Below the pieces are notes generated by a model, which was given only the letters and a program-made list of their open reading frames with translations, was not told the DNA's origin and searched no databases. From Aralia elata (Eukaryota > Streptophyta > Magnoliopsida > Apiales > Araliaceae), in the NCBI GenBank assembly GCA_034770075.1, contig CM068382.1, positions 86,979,766 to 87,043,765 on the forward strand: a stretch of DNA of 64,000 bases, given 5' to 3'. Below are positions 35,172 to 45,781 of this stretch, one piece after another; the stretch's first letter is position 1, and each line of letters starts with the position of its first letter. Made by a program: the position numbers and the translations under genes.

Positions 35172-36947
35172 CTTTCTTTCTAATTCAGACAGTACGCACC
35201 CGTATACTTTAGAACAAAATTTTCATTCTAATCCGGACAGGTATGACCCGTCTGCTTTAGGCCAAAACTCCCTGTATGCAATGTTATTATCTGGGCAATT
35301 ATCGTTTTCGTCACACCTACTTCGCAACGTCATAACTCACTCATTCCAAGTCGGAATGAGTCCGTTCTTGAGCCTACAATTTTCTTATACTACAAACTAC
35401 AAAACCCCCAGAAAATAACCATTTTCTAGAAGCGGTAACTATCCAGAAAACTGACTCAAAAGTCAGTGCACCAACTGTTTGTAAACTTTTTAACTAGTTT
35501 TTTTTAAAAATCGCCATGACTTCGTTACCCGAGCTTTTACCTCCATTCTAATTAGGTGATGTTCGTAACTCATAAGGGTATAACATAACACCTAGGAACC
35601 AAATTTTTGGATTTGGGACATCACATAAAGACAACCCCAAAACAGTTTATTACAGTCCACTAATTGATTTTTGTTCATCCTGTATGTTAGGGTTTATTTC
35701 CTTTCATTTTCTTGCATCATTACATGGTTTAATTATACTACCATCATCATATCCTCCTTATCACTCCTGGATCCACCATGATCCCCATAAACAACAACTA
35801 CAACAACACATCTAACAAGCTAAACAAATAGCTTTTAAGAAGGTGATGAAAGTTAGGGTTTTAAGTATTACCTTCTTAGGGTTCTTTCTTCCTTATTCTT
35901 GTTGCTAGATGATCAAGGCTTGATTGCTAGATCCTTGCTCCTTCTCTGTCTTCTCCAATCCGTGCCTTCTCTGTCTCTCTCTTTCTCTCTCTTGTTATTT
36001 CTTTTCTCTTACTCTTACGTAGTGAAATGAAATGAAAAATGCAAGTATACTTGCATTAGTTGATTTAACCGAATTAACCATATTTAGTTAGTTAACCATA
36101 TTTAATGAAAAATGCAAGTACACTTGCAAGTATACTTTCTTTCTAATTCAGACAGTACGCACCCGTATACTTTAGAACAAAATTTTCGTTCTAATCCGGA
36201 CAGGTATGACCCGTCTGCTTTAGGCCAAAACTCCCTGTATACAACGTTATTATCTGGGCAGTTATCGTTTTCGTCGTACCTACTTCGCAACGTCATAACT
36301 CACTCATTCCAAGTCGGAATGAGTCCGTTCTTGAGCTTACAATTTTCTTATACTACAAACTACAAAACCCCCAGAAAATAACCATTTTCTAAAAGCGGTA
36401 ACTATCCAGAAAACTGACTCAAAAGTCAGTGCACCAGCTGTTTTTAAACCTTTTAACTAGTTTTTTTTAAAAAAATCGACATGACTTTGTTACCCAAGCT
36501 TTTACCTCTATTCCAATTGGGTGATATTCGTAACTCATAAGAGTATAACATAACACCCAGGAACTAAATTTTTAGATTTGGGACATCACATAAAGACAGT
36601 CCCAAAACAGTCAATTACAGTCCACTAATTGATTTTTGTTCATCCTTTATGCTAAGGTTTATTTTCTTTCATTTTCTTGCATCATTACATGGTTTAATTA
36701 TACTACCATCATCATACCCTCCTTATCAATCCTGGATCCACTATGATCCCCATAAACAACAACCACAACAACACATCTAACAAGCTAAACAAAAAGTTTT
36801 TAAGAAGATGATGAAAGTTAGGGTTTTAAGTATTACCTTTTTAGGGTTCTTTCTTCCTTATTCTTATTGCTAGATGATCAAGGCTTGATTGCTAGATCCT
36901 TGCTCCTTCTCCGTCTTCTCCAATCTGTGCCTTCTCTCTCTCTCTCA
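35172..36947. repeat. Direct duplication of ~0.8 kb inside the solo LTR
   Basis: 35172-35981 and 36135-36947 are highly similar direct copies offset by about 963-965 bp: both run from CTTTCTTTCTAATTCAGAC to the CCTTCTCTCTCT pyrimidine tract. The 36000-36134 spacer contains ATGCAAGTATACTTGCAT-like palindromes at each end. Likely an unequal-crossover product. Confidence 0.85.
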
Positions 36948-38100
36948 CTAACCCCTTCTCATCCAACCATCTACCAACGCCTTAGATTAACTAAGGTTAG
37001 GAGCTAGGGAACCAAATTATTGCTTAATGCCATGTTTGGCTAAAATAAATGAATTAAAGGGAACCAAGTATTTAATGCTCTCTTTACTTGGATAAAACTT
37101 TCCATTTTCGGTATATGACTCACCTACTTTGTCCCCTCTCCTCCTTTTGGCTGGTCACTCTTCTTCTCTCTCTCCCATGACTCATTTTCTTTATTCAATT
37201 AACCACATGGAAATTAATAACCAAGTGACACATGTCCATCAAACTCCCTTACATGTGACACATGTAATTTACAAGACTTTGGCTCCAAGTTTGCAATAGT
37301 GTGCCTCAACCCTAGCCAAGCTTGCCAAACCCTAGGCTCAACCCTAGGAATCTCTATGGCTCAACCCTAGCCAAGCCATGCCAAACCCTAGCTAAGCCTT
37401 AAATTCTTAGGCTTAGTTAATTCAACTAAATTTAATTAGTTATTCTATTTTCTAGTTAGATTTTCTAACTTTTTCGGTTGCTACGACTAAATAATTAGCC
37501 GTAACCGTTGACCACCCTTTTTTGGTTGACTTTCGTATTTCTACCGTATAATATTTCGTATTATACTCGTATCATTTTCGTATTCTACTCGTATAATAAC
37601 TCGTCTTATACTAGTATTATTCTTGGTTGCCTTTCGTATTTCAATCCACAACCGAAAAACTGCGAAATTCATTTTCGAATTTTATTAGAGATTACGTCTC
37701 GTGACATCATATAAACGCTATCACGTTTTTCAAAAAAAATTTAAAAAAACGCAAAGGTTAGAGTGAATAGTGCTATTTTATCTTTTTTCTCGGGAAAATT
37801 TTATTTCCGTCTACGAAACCCTAGTTCTTAAATTCTAACACGTAAACACAATTTAGGTCATAATACAACCTTTAAACACATACAAACACATTTACACATA
37901 ATAATATCCATAAAAAATTATTTTATTAGATATTCACTTTAAAAACCTATTACAAGGTCATCTGATTTCTTGGGTCGTCACAACACTCTTGTTCTATTGT
38001 CAAAGCATATCTCAAAGAAAATATTTATTTCTTTTGTATGTTATTGTAAATTGCTATTACTTGTTGAGCAATTAAACGCTCATTCTTGCTTTGAATATAA

Positions 38101-38172
38101 ATGTTTTCAGCTAAGCAGGATCGAGTAGAAGGGTCCGGAAAGGACAAAGGCAAGGACAAACTCAATGAGTAA
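38101..38172 (+). other. U5 micro-ORF (30581-38376 copy)
   Basis: ATG at 38101: MFSAKQDRVEGSGKDKGKDK, then LNE and TAA at 38170. In-frame TAA lies directly upstream. Same length as the copy at 16108. Confidence 0.45.
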
Positions 38173-38376
38173 ATGGAGATAGTATATTGTAATAAATAGG
38201 CTTTTGTGATTCAAATACAGTATCTATCATGTAATAAAGCACTTAAAGGTCTTCGTACTTGGGATAGATAACTCTGGTGTAATAACTTTAGTTATTTAAT
38301 AATTTTATATGTTTGTATGGTTGTATCGTGGAGCCCCGAATACGGGTTTCAAATACCCGGATTTGGGGGCGTCACA

Positions 38377-39830
38377 GTTGGTGAGTTTGTATAACTAAAA
38401 GCACAAACTTGGTTTTACAAATTTTTTGTTCAACTTTTTTCTTTCCTATTCAAATTAGTATAAGTACTATCTAAATTTGAAACAATTAAATACTTTCCAA
38501 ATTTGTAAAGAATTCAAAAAAAAACCCTAACCTATTAGGAAAAAGGAAAGTGTCTTTTGTTTTTATATCTCTAATAGGAAAAGGATCTTTCAAAAGAATT
38601 TTTATTTTTATATCTACCAATTTTATTATAGGCTTTTTCTATCACAATTTTATGCAGAATAATTTTATTATTAAAATTTTATTAAGATATCGAGAAATCT
38701 CTTAATAAGTCATGTGATTTGATTATTTAGTATTAGTCGTGAATTTTATTATTAAATTAAAATTCTAAATAAATAAAATTTATTAAAACATAAATTTTTA
38801 TTAAATCACATGATTAATTGTATTAATAATAAATCTAAATTTTAGTAATAGCTGTAAATTAGTTAAAAAAAATTATAGTGAACTCATTACCTAATTGTCA
38901 TAACTAAATTAAATTTATTAAACCTTGAGTTTCATAATTCTGTTTGGATTAGAATTTCGACGAATTCATCAAATCTAAATAAAACTAACATAATTATCTG
39001 GTCATAATCATAACTAAATAATTCTACATTTTATTCAAAATGTTTAGCTTAATAACTGATCGAAGGAACCTATAATATATAATTCAATAATTTATTAATT
39101 AGATAAATATTTAATAATTTAATAACTACCATTATCTTCGCACGGTGTTGGTGATCTTGTTATTATAATAGGACAAACAAAGTTTTATTGTATGAGTTAA
39201 CTGAGATATTTTGGTTGGTCTTCAATTTAGATAACTCATGAAATTATAATTGAATTTAATTAGTTGATATTTTTACTTTTATTCTCTCTTTGTAGGCAAC
39301 TCATCTATAATATATATATATATAATAGAATATTAAATTGTATCCCGATCCTCTCTTTGTAGTAAACTTGAAATGTATTTAGAATCCTCTTTTAATTATT
39401 CTTCTTCCTTTTTTATTTTTATTTTTTGGTCTTGATGAGCCAAGTTGTTTTATTAAACACTAAAAACGAATATGAATACTATTGTTGCATAAGATTGTAT
39501 GTCTAACTATTTTAATAAATAATGACTAAAAATAACATTTCAAAGTCACTTTTATAGAATTTTTGGCTAATACTCGCACTATTTTAAAATTACGGATACA
39601 ATTTTATTTTTCACTCAGTATAATATTAGAGATATATTTCTATTTTAGAACAATAAAGTCATATGATGGTCTTAATTTGTTATTATTTTTTCACTATTAT
39701 TTATAACATCATACTAACATTACTTAGATTATATTAAAAGTACATTTAATAATATAAATTATAATTCATAAATAAAACATAATTGTAAATCCTATGCTTG
39801 GCACGAGATATCAAGTTAGTGATATTATAT
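38377..39830. repeat. Old Helitron-like repeats, copies B2 and A2
   Basis: 38377-39150 matches B1 (26113-26902 plus 30425-30580). 39175-39830 matches parts of 24490-26112, including CATCCCGATCCTCTTTTTGT-like and ATACTCGC...ATTTTAAAATTA blocks, but lacks the phosphoribulokinase exon. The end near 39793-39815 has a GC-rich half palindrome. No coding sequence. Confidence 0.55.
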
Positions 39831-40431
39831 TGTACTCCCCAAAAAGTGTGACTTTAAAAAAAATATTCATTTCTTTTGTTTGTGAGTTTTTTTAATTGAT
39901 AAAAAAGAAAAGCAAATAATTTTTATCCAAATTCCAAAAGTGGATGAGTTTGGACGGGAAGAAAAATGAAATAAGTGAATCTTTTATAATCCTTATTTTT
40001 TCCCTTTATTTACAAAACACAATAAAAATAATAAAATAATAAAGCATTAATGTTAATTTAAAGATTACAATTTGTTTATCATTCAGTTTTAAACTTTAAA
40101 GAGTAATTTTTTCAATAACAGTTTATTTTCAAATACAGAATTTCTAATTCACTTTTTTGGTACTATACCTAGATATATCAGCATGATTATACCTCTTACA
40201 GTTAATTTAGGCTGGAGGTCAATTAGTCGGAACTAACCCATCAATATGGTTGGTACTTCTGGTGTATATATATTATTATTATTTCTCACTTCCAACTTCT
40301 CAAGCGTTGTTCAATATTTAAGAAGACTTCTTGTACGATTTTATGATTGAGGTCAAGTAATTGAATTTTCTTCTTAACATCGTTGTAACTTCTTGCCTTT
40401 TGAACGAGCCTCATTAATAAGACTACACTGA
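39831..40431. other. Unassigned AT-rich stretch
   Basis: No ORF, repeat structure or RNA gene that I can support. It contains poly(A)-rich and poly(T)-rich runs only. It is the left flank of the LINE remnant. Confidence 0.5.
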
Positions 40432-40773
40432 TTAATACAATTGGATGGGGGTCCGTGGAAGAAAGTAGTAAACGCAGAAGAGTTTTATAGTTTCAACAAG
40501 AAAATGAACAAGAGAAACAAATTACATAAGGCGAAGGATAAACATAAGAGAAAAGAAAAGGCCCGGACAAGTTCTACAAATAATGATTTCATAAAAGAGA
40601 ACTTAATCCTACTAAATGAGTCTGAAGCCACATGGAAGATCGGTAAATTATTGGGATTGTCTGTAAATGAAGGGTATAATGACAAAGAAGTGCAATCTCA
40701 ATTGAAAGAAATTATTGGAAGCAATGAACAAGTAGATTTGAAGAGCAAGGAGGAAATTCAGAATCAGCAATGA
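40432..40773 (+). pseudogene. C-terminal part of LINE ORF1
   Basis: An open frame follows TGA at 40429. It reads DGGPWKKVVNAEEFYSFNKK, then a basic K/R-rich stretch and SEATWKIGKLLGLSVNEGYN, ending TGA at 40771. The (A)TWEIGK-LG motif near the end of ORF1, followed at once by ORF2, is typical of plant L1-type LINEs, where ORF1 is an RNA-binding protein. There is no proper ATG start, so this is a 5'-truncated piece. Its stop overlaps the next ATG as ATGA (40770-40773). Confidence 0.55.
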
Positions 40774-40837
40774 AGATGCTTACATGGAATACCACGAGTT
40801 TGGGTAACAAAATTGGAAGAAGATATGATATGGTAAG
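40770..40837 (+). pseudogene. Start of LINE ORF2 (endonuclease N-terminus)
   Basis: ATG overlaps the ORF1 stop. It reads MKMLTWNTTSLGNKIGRRYD then M, matching the MK-L-WN--GLG opening of plant LINE ORF2 endonuclease domains. The frame runs into the copia insertion at 40838; beyond it (60338 on) it continues VRYQEQKIK and stops. The catalytic endonuclease and reverse transcriptase regions are not present. Confidence 0.55.
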
Positions 40838-41211
40838 TGTTATGACAAACTATGATAAACACTAAATCAACGCAGAAAGATAAAAACAATAACACAAGGT
40901 TTTACGTGAAAACCCAAATCGGGAAAAAACCACGGAGAAGACAGAATAAATCCACTAAATAAATATTTGAAGAATACAAGATAAAGAGAGAGAACTATGA
41001 GAATTCTTAGAATGTTTCTGAATGAATCTAAATATCTCTTCTCCAAAATCCTAGCACCTATATTTATAGGCTATAGGAAATTCCATAACCAAATAGGATA
41101 AAAAAAATACTAAATTGAGTATAACTAGGAAATATAACTTTCCTTAAACCAAAACGGATTCTAGGTAATACCTAAATCCAAATCCAATAAAGAATCATGT
41201 CATACCCAACA
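40838..41211 (-). repeat. 3' LTR of the copia element
   Basis: 374 bp; TATA-like CTATATTTATAGG (41059-41071; TATA on the minus strand). Next to it at 41212-41226 lies the reversed polypurine tract (AATCTCCACCTTG). Confidence 0.9.
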
Positions 41212-41281
41212 AATCTCCACCTTGACTTGAATCCTCCGAATATAGCACAAACAGTGAACTTTCTCTTCTCAAATGCACAAC

Positions 41282-41461
41282 TCAAGTGCATCGAACACTA
41301 ACCAGGTCCAAGCAATGTTCGAACTTGGTATGTGGTAACGGCTTTGTTAACATGTCAGCCGGATTGTCTGCAGTACCAATCTTCAAGACCTTAATGTCAC
41401 CATCTTCAACAATATCTCGAACAAAATGATACCTCACATCAATATGCTTCGTCCTCTCATG
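41282..41461 (-). pseudogene. End of copia RNase H, cut from the rest of pol
   Basis: Minus-strand reading from 41461: HERTKHIDVRYHFVRDIVED, then GTADNPADMLTKPLP and FEHCLDLVSV, stop at 41282. This is the conserved C-terminus of Ty1/copia pol. The sequence upstream of 41462 in this frame is LTR of element 2, so an ORF starting at 41524 is a chance fusion. Its missing partner ends at 56062, with TCTCATG repeated at both edges. Confidence 0.88.
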
Positions 41462-41720
41462 TGACACCCCCAAATTCGGGTCTCCAACTACCCGGATCTG
41501 GTTATCACGATCCAATACAAACATTCACCTCTAACAACATATGGTAACTAAAATGCGGAATATAATAAACATATGTTGTTCATTACAAAGGTGTTACTAG
41601 TCCCAAGATACAATAACTTTAAATACTTAACACAAATCCGTACCCCAAATAATATCAGGGTTTAAATTACATTTATAATAATTAACTAAACATAAAGTAA
41701 AATCAGCTACGTGAAGCCTA

Positions 41721-41786
41721 TCACTTCATCTTTTCTTTACCCTTGCTCTTTCCTGATGTCTCGGGTTTGGCTGCAATGGAAGTCAT
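41721..41786 (-). other. U5 micro-ORF (element 2, 3' LTR)
   Basis: ATG at 41786: MTSIAAKPETSGKSKGKEKM then K and TGA at 41721-41723. The CAG before the conserved codons is kept (TTGCAG). Upstream hairpin TGAGCAA/TTGCTCA at 41800-41818. Confidence 0.42.
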
Positions 41787-42999
41787 GATATAGCAAGGAT
41801 GAGCAACGAGTTTGCTCAACAAGTTTAAAGTACAACAATAAAGGATATATCATGATGAAGGGAATATAGAAAGAGAATTCAACAATATAATTATCAGAAG
41901 CAAGAATAATAAATGCTTTTAAAACAATTGATAGTCAAGTAGACTTTGAACAATAACTTCCAAAGGAGCCAATAGCTAGTTGACCCTCTAGTTACTGGCT
42001 ACATAATAAGTTCTTGAGGGGATCAGCCTCGCGTACGCTATGTGTATGCATAACATTTAACTCTGCTGTTTGTACCTTATATACGGTACCTAGGGTACTC
42101 CCCTATAATAAAAGGGGTGTCCATTTAGTCTAAGAACCCTCACCATCGATTGGTTCGGATAGCTTTTATAAATTCTCACATACTTGCCTGACCGAACAAG
42201 GGTTCAGACTTAATCATGAATAGTTCGTAAATTTCGAAACTTTACTAAATGTACGAATTCAAATGCATCGAATGCGATTGTCAATAATATCATAGATGTG
42301 GAATAACTGTAAATTAATTATACCACTTAAGCATTCTTAGAGTAAAATTTCAAGCTACAATACGATAGTGGCCTGCTCGAATGAAAAGAAACTTGCAACA
42401 ACTAAAGTTTCGATATAAAGGACTTGCTCAATGTAAAAGTTGAGTAATATGAACTTGCTCAATGTGAAAGTTGAGTAAGATAGAACTTGCCTGTTTGCTC
42501 AGCTACAGATAAATTTTAGCTTTAACTAATTGATCTTGGATAACCTATCAGTTGATAAAGTCGGTTTGTCCATTAGCATTGCATAACTGTATATCGATAC
42601 ATTACTTATGCTATTTATTTAGCAGGTAAACAATTCACATTTCTTTATTAACTCCATTAACATTAAGTTATTATCGAACATTAGCTAATCAGAAATTAAT
42701 TAATGACTTTTATTTCAAACGACTAATCATGCTTATTTATTAATTGGACTCCCAAGTTAGCAACATTTAGTAACCCAATAAATAATAATCTTGCCAGTGC
42801 ATTGTGACCTAATAGTATCCAAATTTAGTGTCTATTCTATTTGGTTACATCTCTATTTATCATTTATAAAAGTAAATAATAAATTGATTATTGTACTACT
42901 AACTAACAGTGATAACAATTAAATAGGTTATTTAAGCTTTATTCACCCTTAGCTACTATTCACTTTCAAGGGTAATTACGAAATTATTTTCCTTATTCA

Positions 43000-43930
43000 T
43001 CATTTAACAATAATTAAATAATTAATGTATCACTCTACCCATGCTTAATTATTATTAACGTTAATCAAATAATAATTAAGTTCTTATTATTTCAATAATA
43101 AATAATTAACTTACTCATACTTAATCATTATTAGTTAAATAATAACCAAATATTTATTATCTTTATTTATTATTCATTGATAAGTAATAATTACTTTGTT
43201 AATTATTCCCATACTTAATTATTATTTACTACTAATTAAACAATAATTAAATATTTATTATCTTTATTTATTATTTAATGTTAAATAATAAATAATTATT
43301 TATTACTCATATTCATACTTAATTATTATTAAATAATAATTAAATATTGATTGTGTTTATTTATTATTTAATAATAAATAATTAATTTATCAACCTTACT
43401 CATACTTGATAATAATCAAATATTTATTATCTTCATTACATAATTACTTCATTAACTTTATTCATACTTAATTATTATTTATCATTAATTAAATAATAAT
43501 TAAAGATTTATAATATTTACTTTATACTTAATTATTATTTAAGATTAAATAATAATTAAATATTTATTACCTCTATTTATTATTTGTGGATAAACAATAA
43601 ATAATTATTTAGTTAACTTGTTCCTACTTAATTATTATTTAATATTAATTAAATAATAATTAAATATTTATTATCTTTATTTATTATCTATTGATAAATA
43701 ATAATTAATTAATCTTATTAATTTTATTCATACTTAATTATTACTTAATATTAATTAAATAATAATTAAATATTTATTTATTATTTAGTGATAAATAATA
43801 AATAATTAATTTACCAATTTATTCATATTTAATTAGTACTTATTAATCAAATAAAAATTAAATGTTTATTATCTTTATTTATTATTTATTGATAAATAAT
43901 AAATAATTACTTATTAATTTTATTTATTAG
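43000..43930. repeat. AT-rich imperfect tandem array in the 3' LTR
   Basis: About eight to nine imperfect units of roughly 90-120 bp, each with TACTTAATTATTATTTA, TTAATTAAATAATAATTAAA and TATTTATTATCTTTATTTAT. Each unit is partly self-complementary. The 5' LTR carries the same array with small length differences. Confidence 0.85.
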
Positions 43931-44710
43931 TTATAATAACTAATTAGTTTGCAAATGCATTATTAACTCAAATTAAATTAATCAAGAATTGACCCAATAT
44001 TAATCGTTTGATTTCTGTTAGACAACAGTGGTTTAACAACCATTTACCTCCAATGAATTGCACAACCCACTTAGACATTAAGACATTTACTACTTAACAA
44101 AACTGAAATCATGTGTTCATAATCAACAGTATAATCAATTTCCTGCAATTTCATTCCAACTAACCAAAATTTATTACCCAACACAAAAGGTAACAATTTC
44201 CAAGTAGATTATAGTAATACTGATTTCAATTTCAGTAACCATGCCAAACAGAAAAACAGAGTTTAATCTAGGCATTATACCAATTCCAGAACTCTATGTT
44301 GGTCTAAATACAGTACGAAATCTACTGCTAGAACCTCTAAGGTTCGACAACACCAGTTTCCCAACACAGAATTAACACAGTGTATTATACAACCAACTCA
44401 ATGTATTATTATACAACCAACACATTGATACAAACCAACACAGTGATATAAACCAACACAGTCAACAATACTAATCCTAGTATAGAAGAAGAAATTTATA
44501 CAAAACCCCTAAAGAAAACTATCACAGACGCTCACTGATATACCTGGGTGTGGTTCGAATGGCTGTCCTCCTTCTTCGTCCACAATAATGGACCCAACTG
44601 GACATCCACCACCCAGCGTCTGACTTCCCCTGGTTCTCTCTCTCTAATTTCGAACCCTAAATTTTCTAATTTGGAACTCACAAAGCAAAGGAATCGGCAG
44701 CATGGGGGTT

Positions 44711-44724
44711 CAATTTATAGGAGA
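44711..44724 (-). promoter_or_regulatory. TATA box of element 2's 3' LTR
   Basis: On the minus strand TCTCCTATAAATTG, with CCAAT about 25 nt upstream. The matching site in the 5' LTR is at 55037-55050. Confidence 0.5.
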
Positions 44725-45734
44725 ATATTTATCCAAATTGGCTGGGTATTACCTTATTTGGCCGGTTAAGGACCATCGGTCGGAGGGAGGGGTCGTCCGG
44801 TCGTTCCCATCGAGCCGATTGTGACGTCGCCGGCAGCCCTTGAGCCGTGTGCCCCCACCGATCGCGTCACCGGATTTTCTGGAACCCTTGGTCTGTTTGG
44901 TGCCGCTCGGTCGTTCCCTGGCCGTCCCGCTTTGTCCACTGGTTGGACCTTGGCAGCCGCCGGTCGGTAGCTCGTACCCTGCCATCGCCGGCCTTAACAG
45001 CTCTGTTCCTCCTGCCCGTCTCTCGCTTAGTCGCTTGTCCGGTTTGATTGATGGGGTTTGAGTGAGGGTTTGGGTTTTCCCCTTTTCTTTTGCTCGGTTG
45101 TTTTGTTTTCAATTGCAGTGCTCGGTTATCTTCAATCAAATAACCGGCTGGACTTTTTCCCCAATTTACTTAGAAACGGATCAACCCGTTTCCATGGTCC
45201 GATTCGGCTAAAAGGAAGAAATGGGTTCAGTTTGGCTGGAAAGAATTTGGGCTTAACCCAATAGGGTTGGGCCGGTTGATTTTAGTAGAGAAATGGCCCA
45301 AAAAGGAAATAAAAAGGAAAATGGTTTCGGCCCACTTGATATTGGGTCAGCTTAATAAAAAGAGATATGACCCAATTAAAATAACATTATGCTTCTAATA
45401 TTAATTAACTAATTTAATCTAATTAATTAGTTATAATATTTATTTCAACAATAATTCCTCATGGCAATTTATTTAAATCCGATAATTGTAAAAATGAAAT
45501 TATTTATTTAGATTCTCTTCAATTTTCTTGCCAACCAAATGTTAGGGTTAACTCATTAATTTATTCAAACTATTAGTGAGTCCCTTTAAGGCAAAGAAAA
45601 TTATTAAACCATATAATTATATAATTAAATAATAATTCTTACATGGATCCAATTTAATTCGTAAAATTATATAAAATGAATTTTATTTATTAAAATAAAT
45701 TCGATACAATGTTTAAAAATTCCTGGACATTACA

Positions 45735-45747
45735 TCCTCTCCCCCTT
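45735..45747 (-). other. Polypurine tract of element 2
   Basis: Minus strand AAGGGGGAGAGGA immediately before the 3' LTR start TGTAATGTCC. Confidence 0.85.
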
Positions 45748-45781
45748 ATAAAAATTCCGTCCTCGAAATTTCAATCTAAGG

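Larger units (their letters stand above)
33105..37982 (-). mobile_element. Minus-strand solo LTR with CACTA MITE and internal duplication
   Basis: The left end TGTAATGCCCCCG is the reversed LTR 3' end and the right end GGGTCGTCACA the reversed start. Flanks are ACAAT (33100-33104) and ACACT (37983-37987), a duplication with one mismatch. The length is 4878 bp; removing the CACTA element and the extra duplicate copy leaves about 3.5 kb. The U5 hairpin TGAGCA/TGCTCA is perfect at 33450-33467, but the micro-ORF here is decayed (KLERNVESGED-stop). Confidence 0.85.
30581..38376 (+). mobile_element. Plus-strand LTR (probably solo), interrupted by minus solo LTR
   Basis: It starts TGTAACAATTCG at 30581 and ends GGGGGCGTCACA at 38376. 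The sequence breaks at 33104 and resumes at 37988 in the same U5 context (CTTTACAA then CTCTTGTTCTATTG). The total without the insert is about 2.9 kb. Flanks GGGTT and GTTGG do not form a clear duplication, so loss or mutation of the target site is possible. Repeated GCGGCCGC/GCGCCA-rich patches lie at 31838-31885 and 32200-32245. Confidence 0.8.
41462..45734 (-). repeat. 3' LTR of element 2
   Basis: The plus strand runs TGACACCCCCAAATTCGGGT to CCTGGACATTACA. From the left it contains U5 (micro-ORF, hairpins), R, an AT-rich tandem array (about 43000-43930), a CpG-rich block (44770-45060) and U3. ORFs at 44548-45264 fall in the CpG-rich block in several frames and are not supported as genes. 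Confidence 0.94.

Noticed and set aside
30581..38376. Target-site duplication for this LTR
   Set aside because: Flanks GGGTT and GTTGG share only GTT; not enough to claim.
41282..41524. 80-aa ORF as a fused novel protein
   Set aside because: The first codons are LTR of element 2 and the rest is the tail of copia RNase H; a chance fusion at the insertion point.
44548..45264. Several overlapping Pro/Arg/Ser-rich ORFs (also at 54875-55591)
   Set aside because: They overlap in several frames and both strands of the CpG-rich LTR block, and recur because the LTR is present twice.
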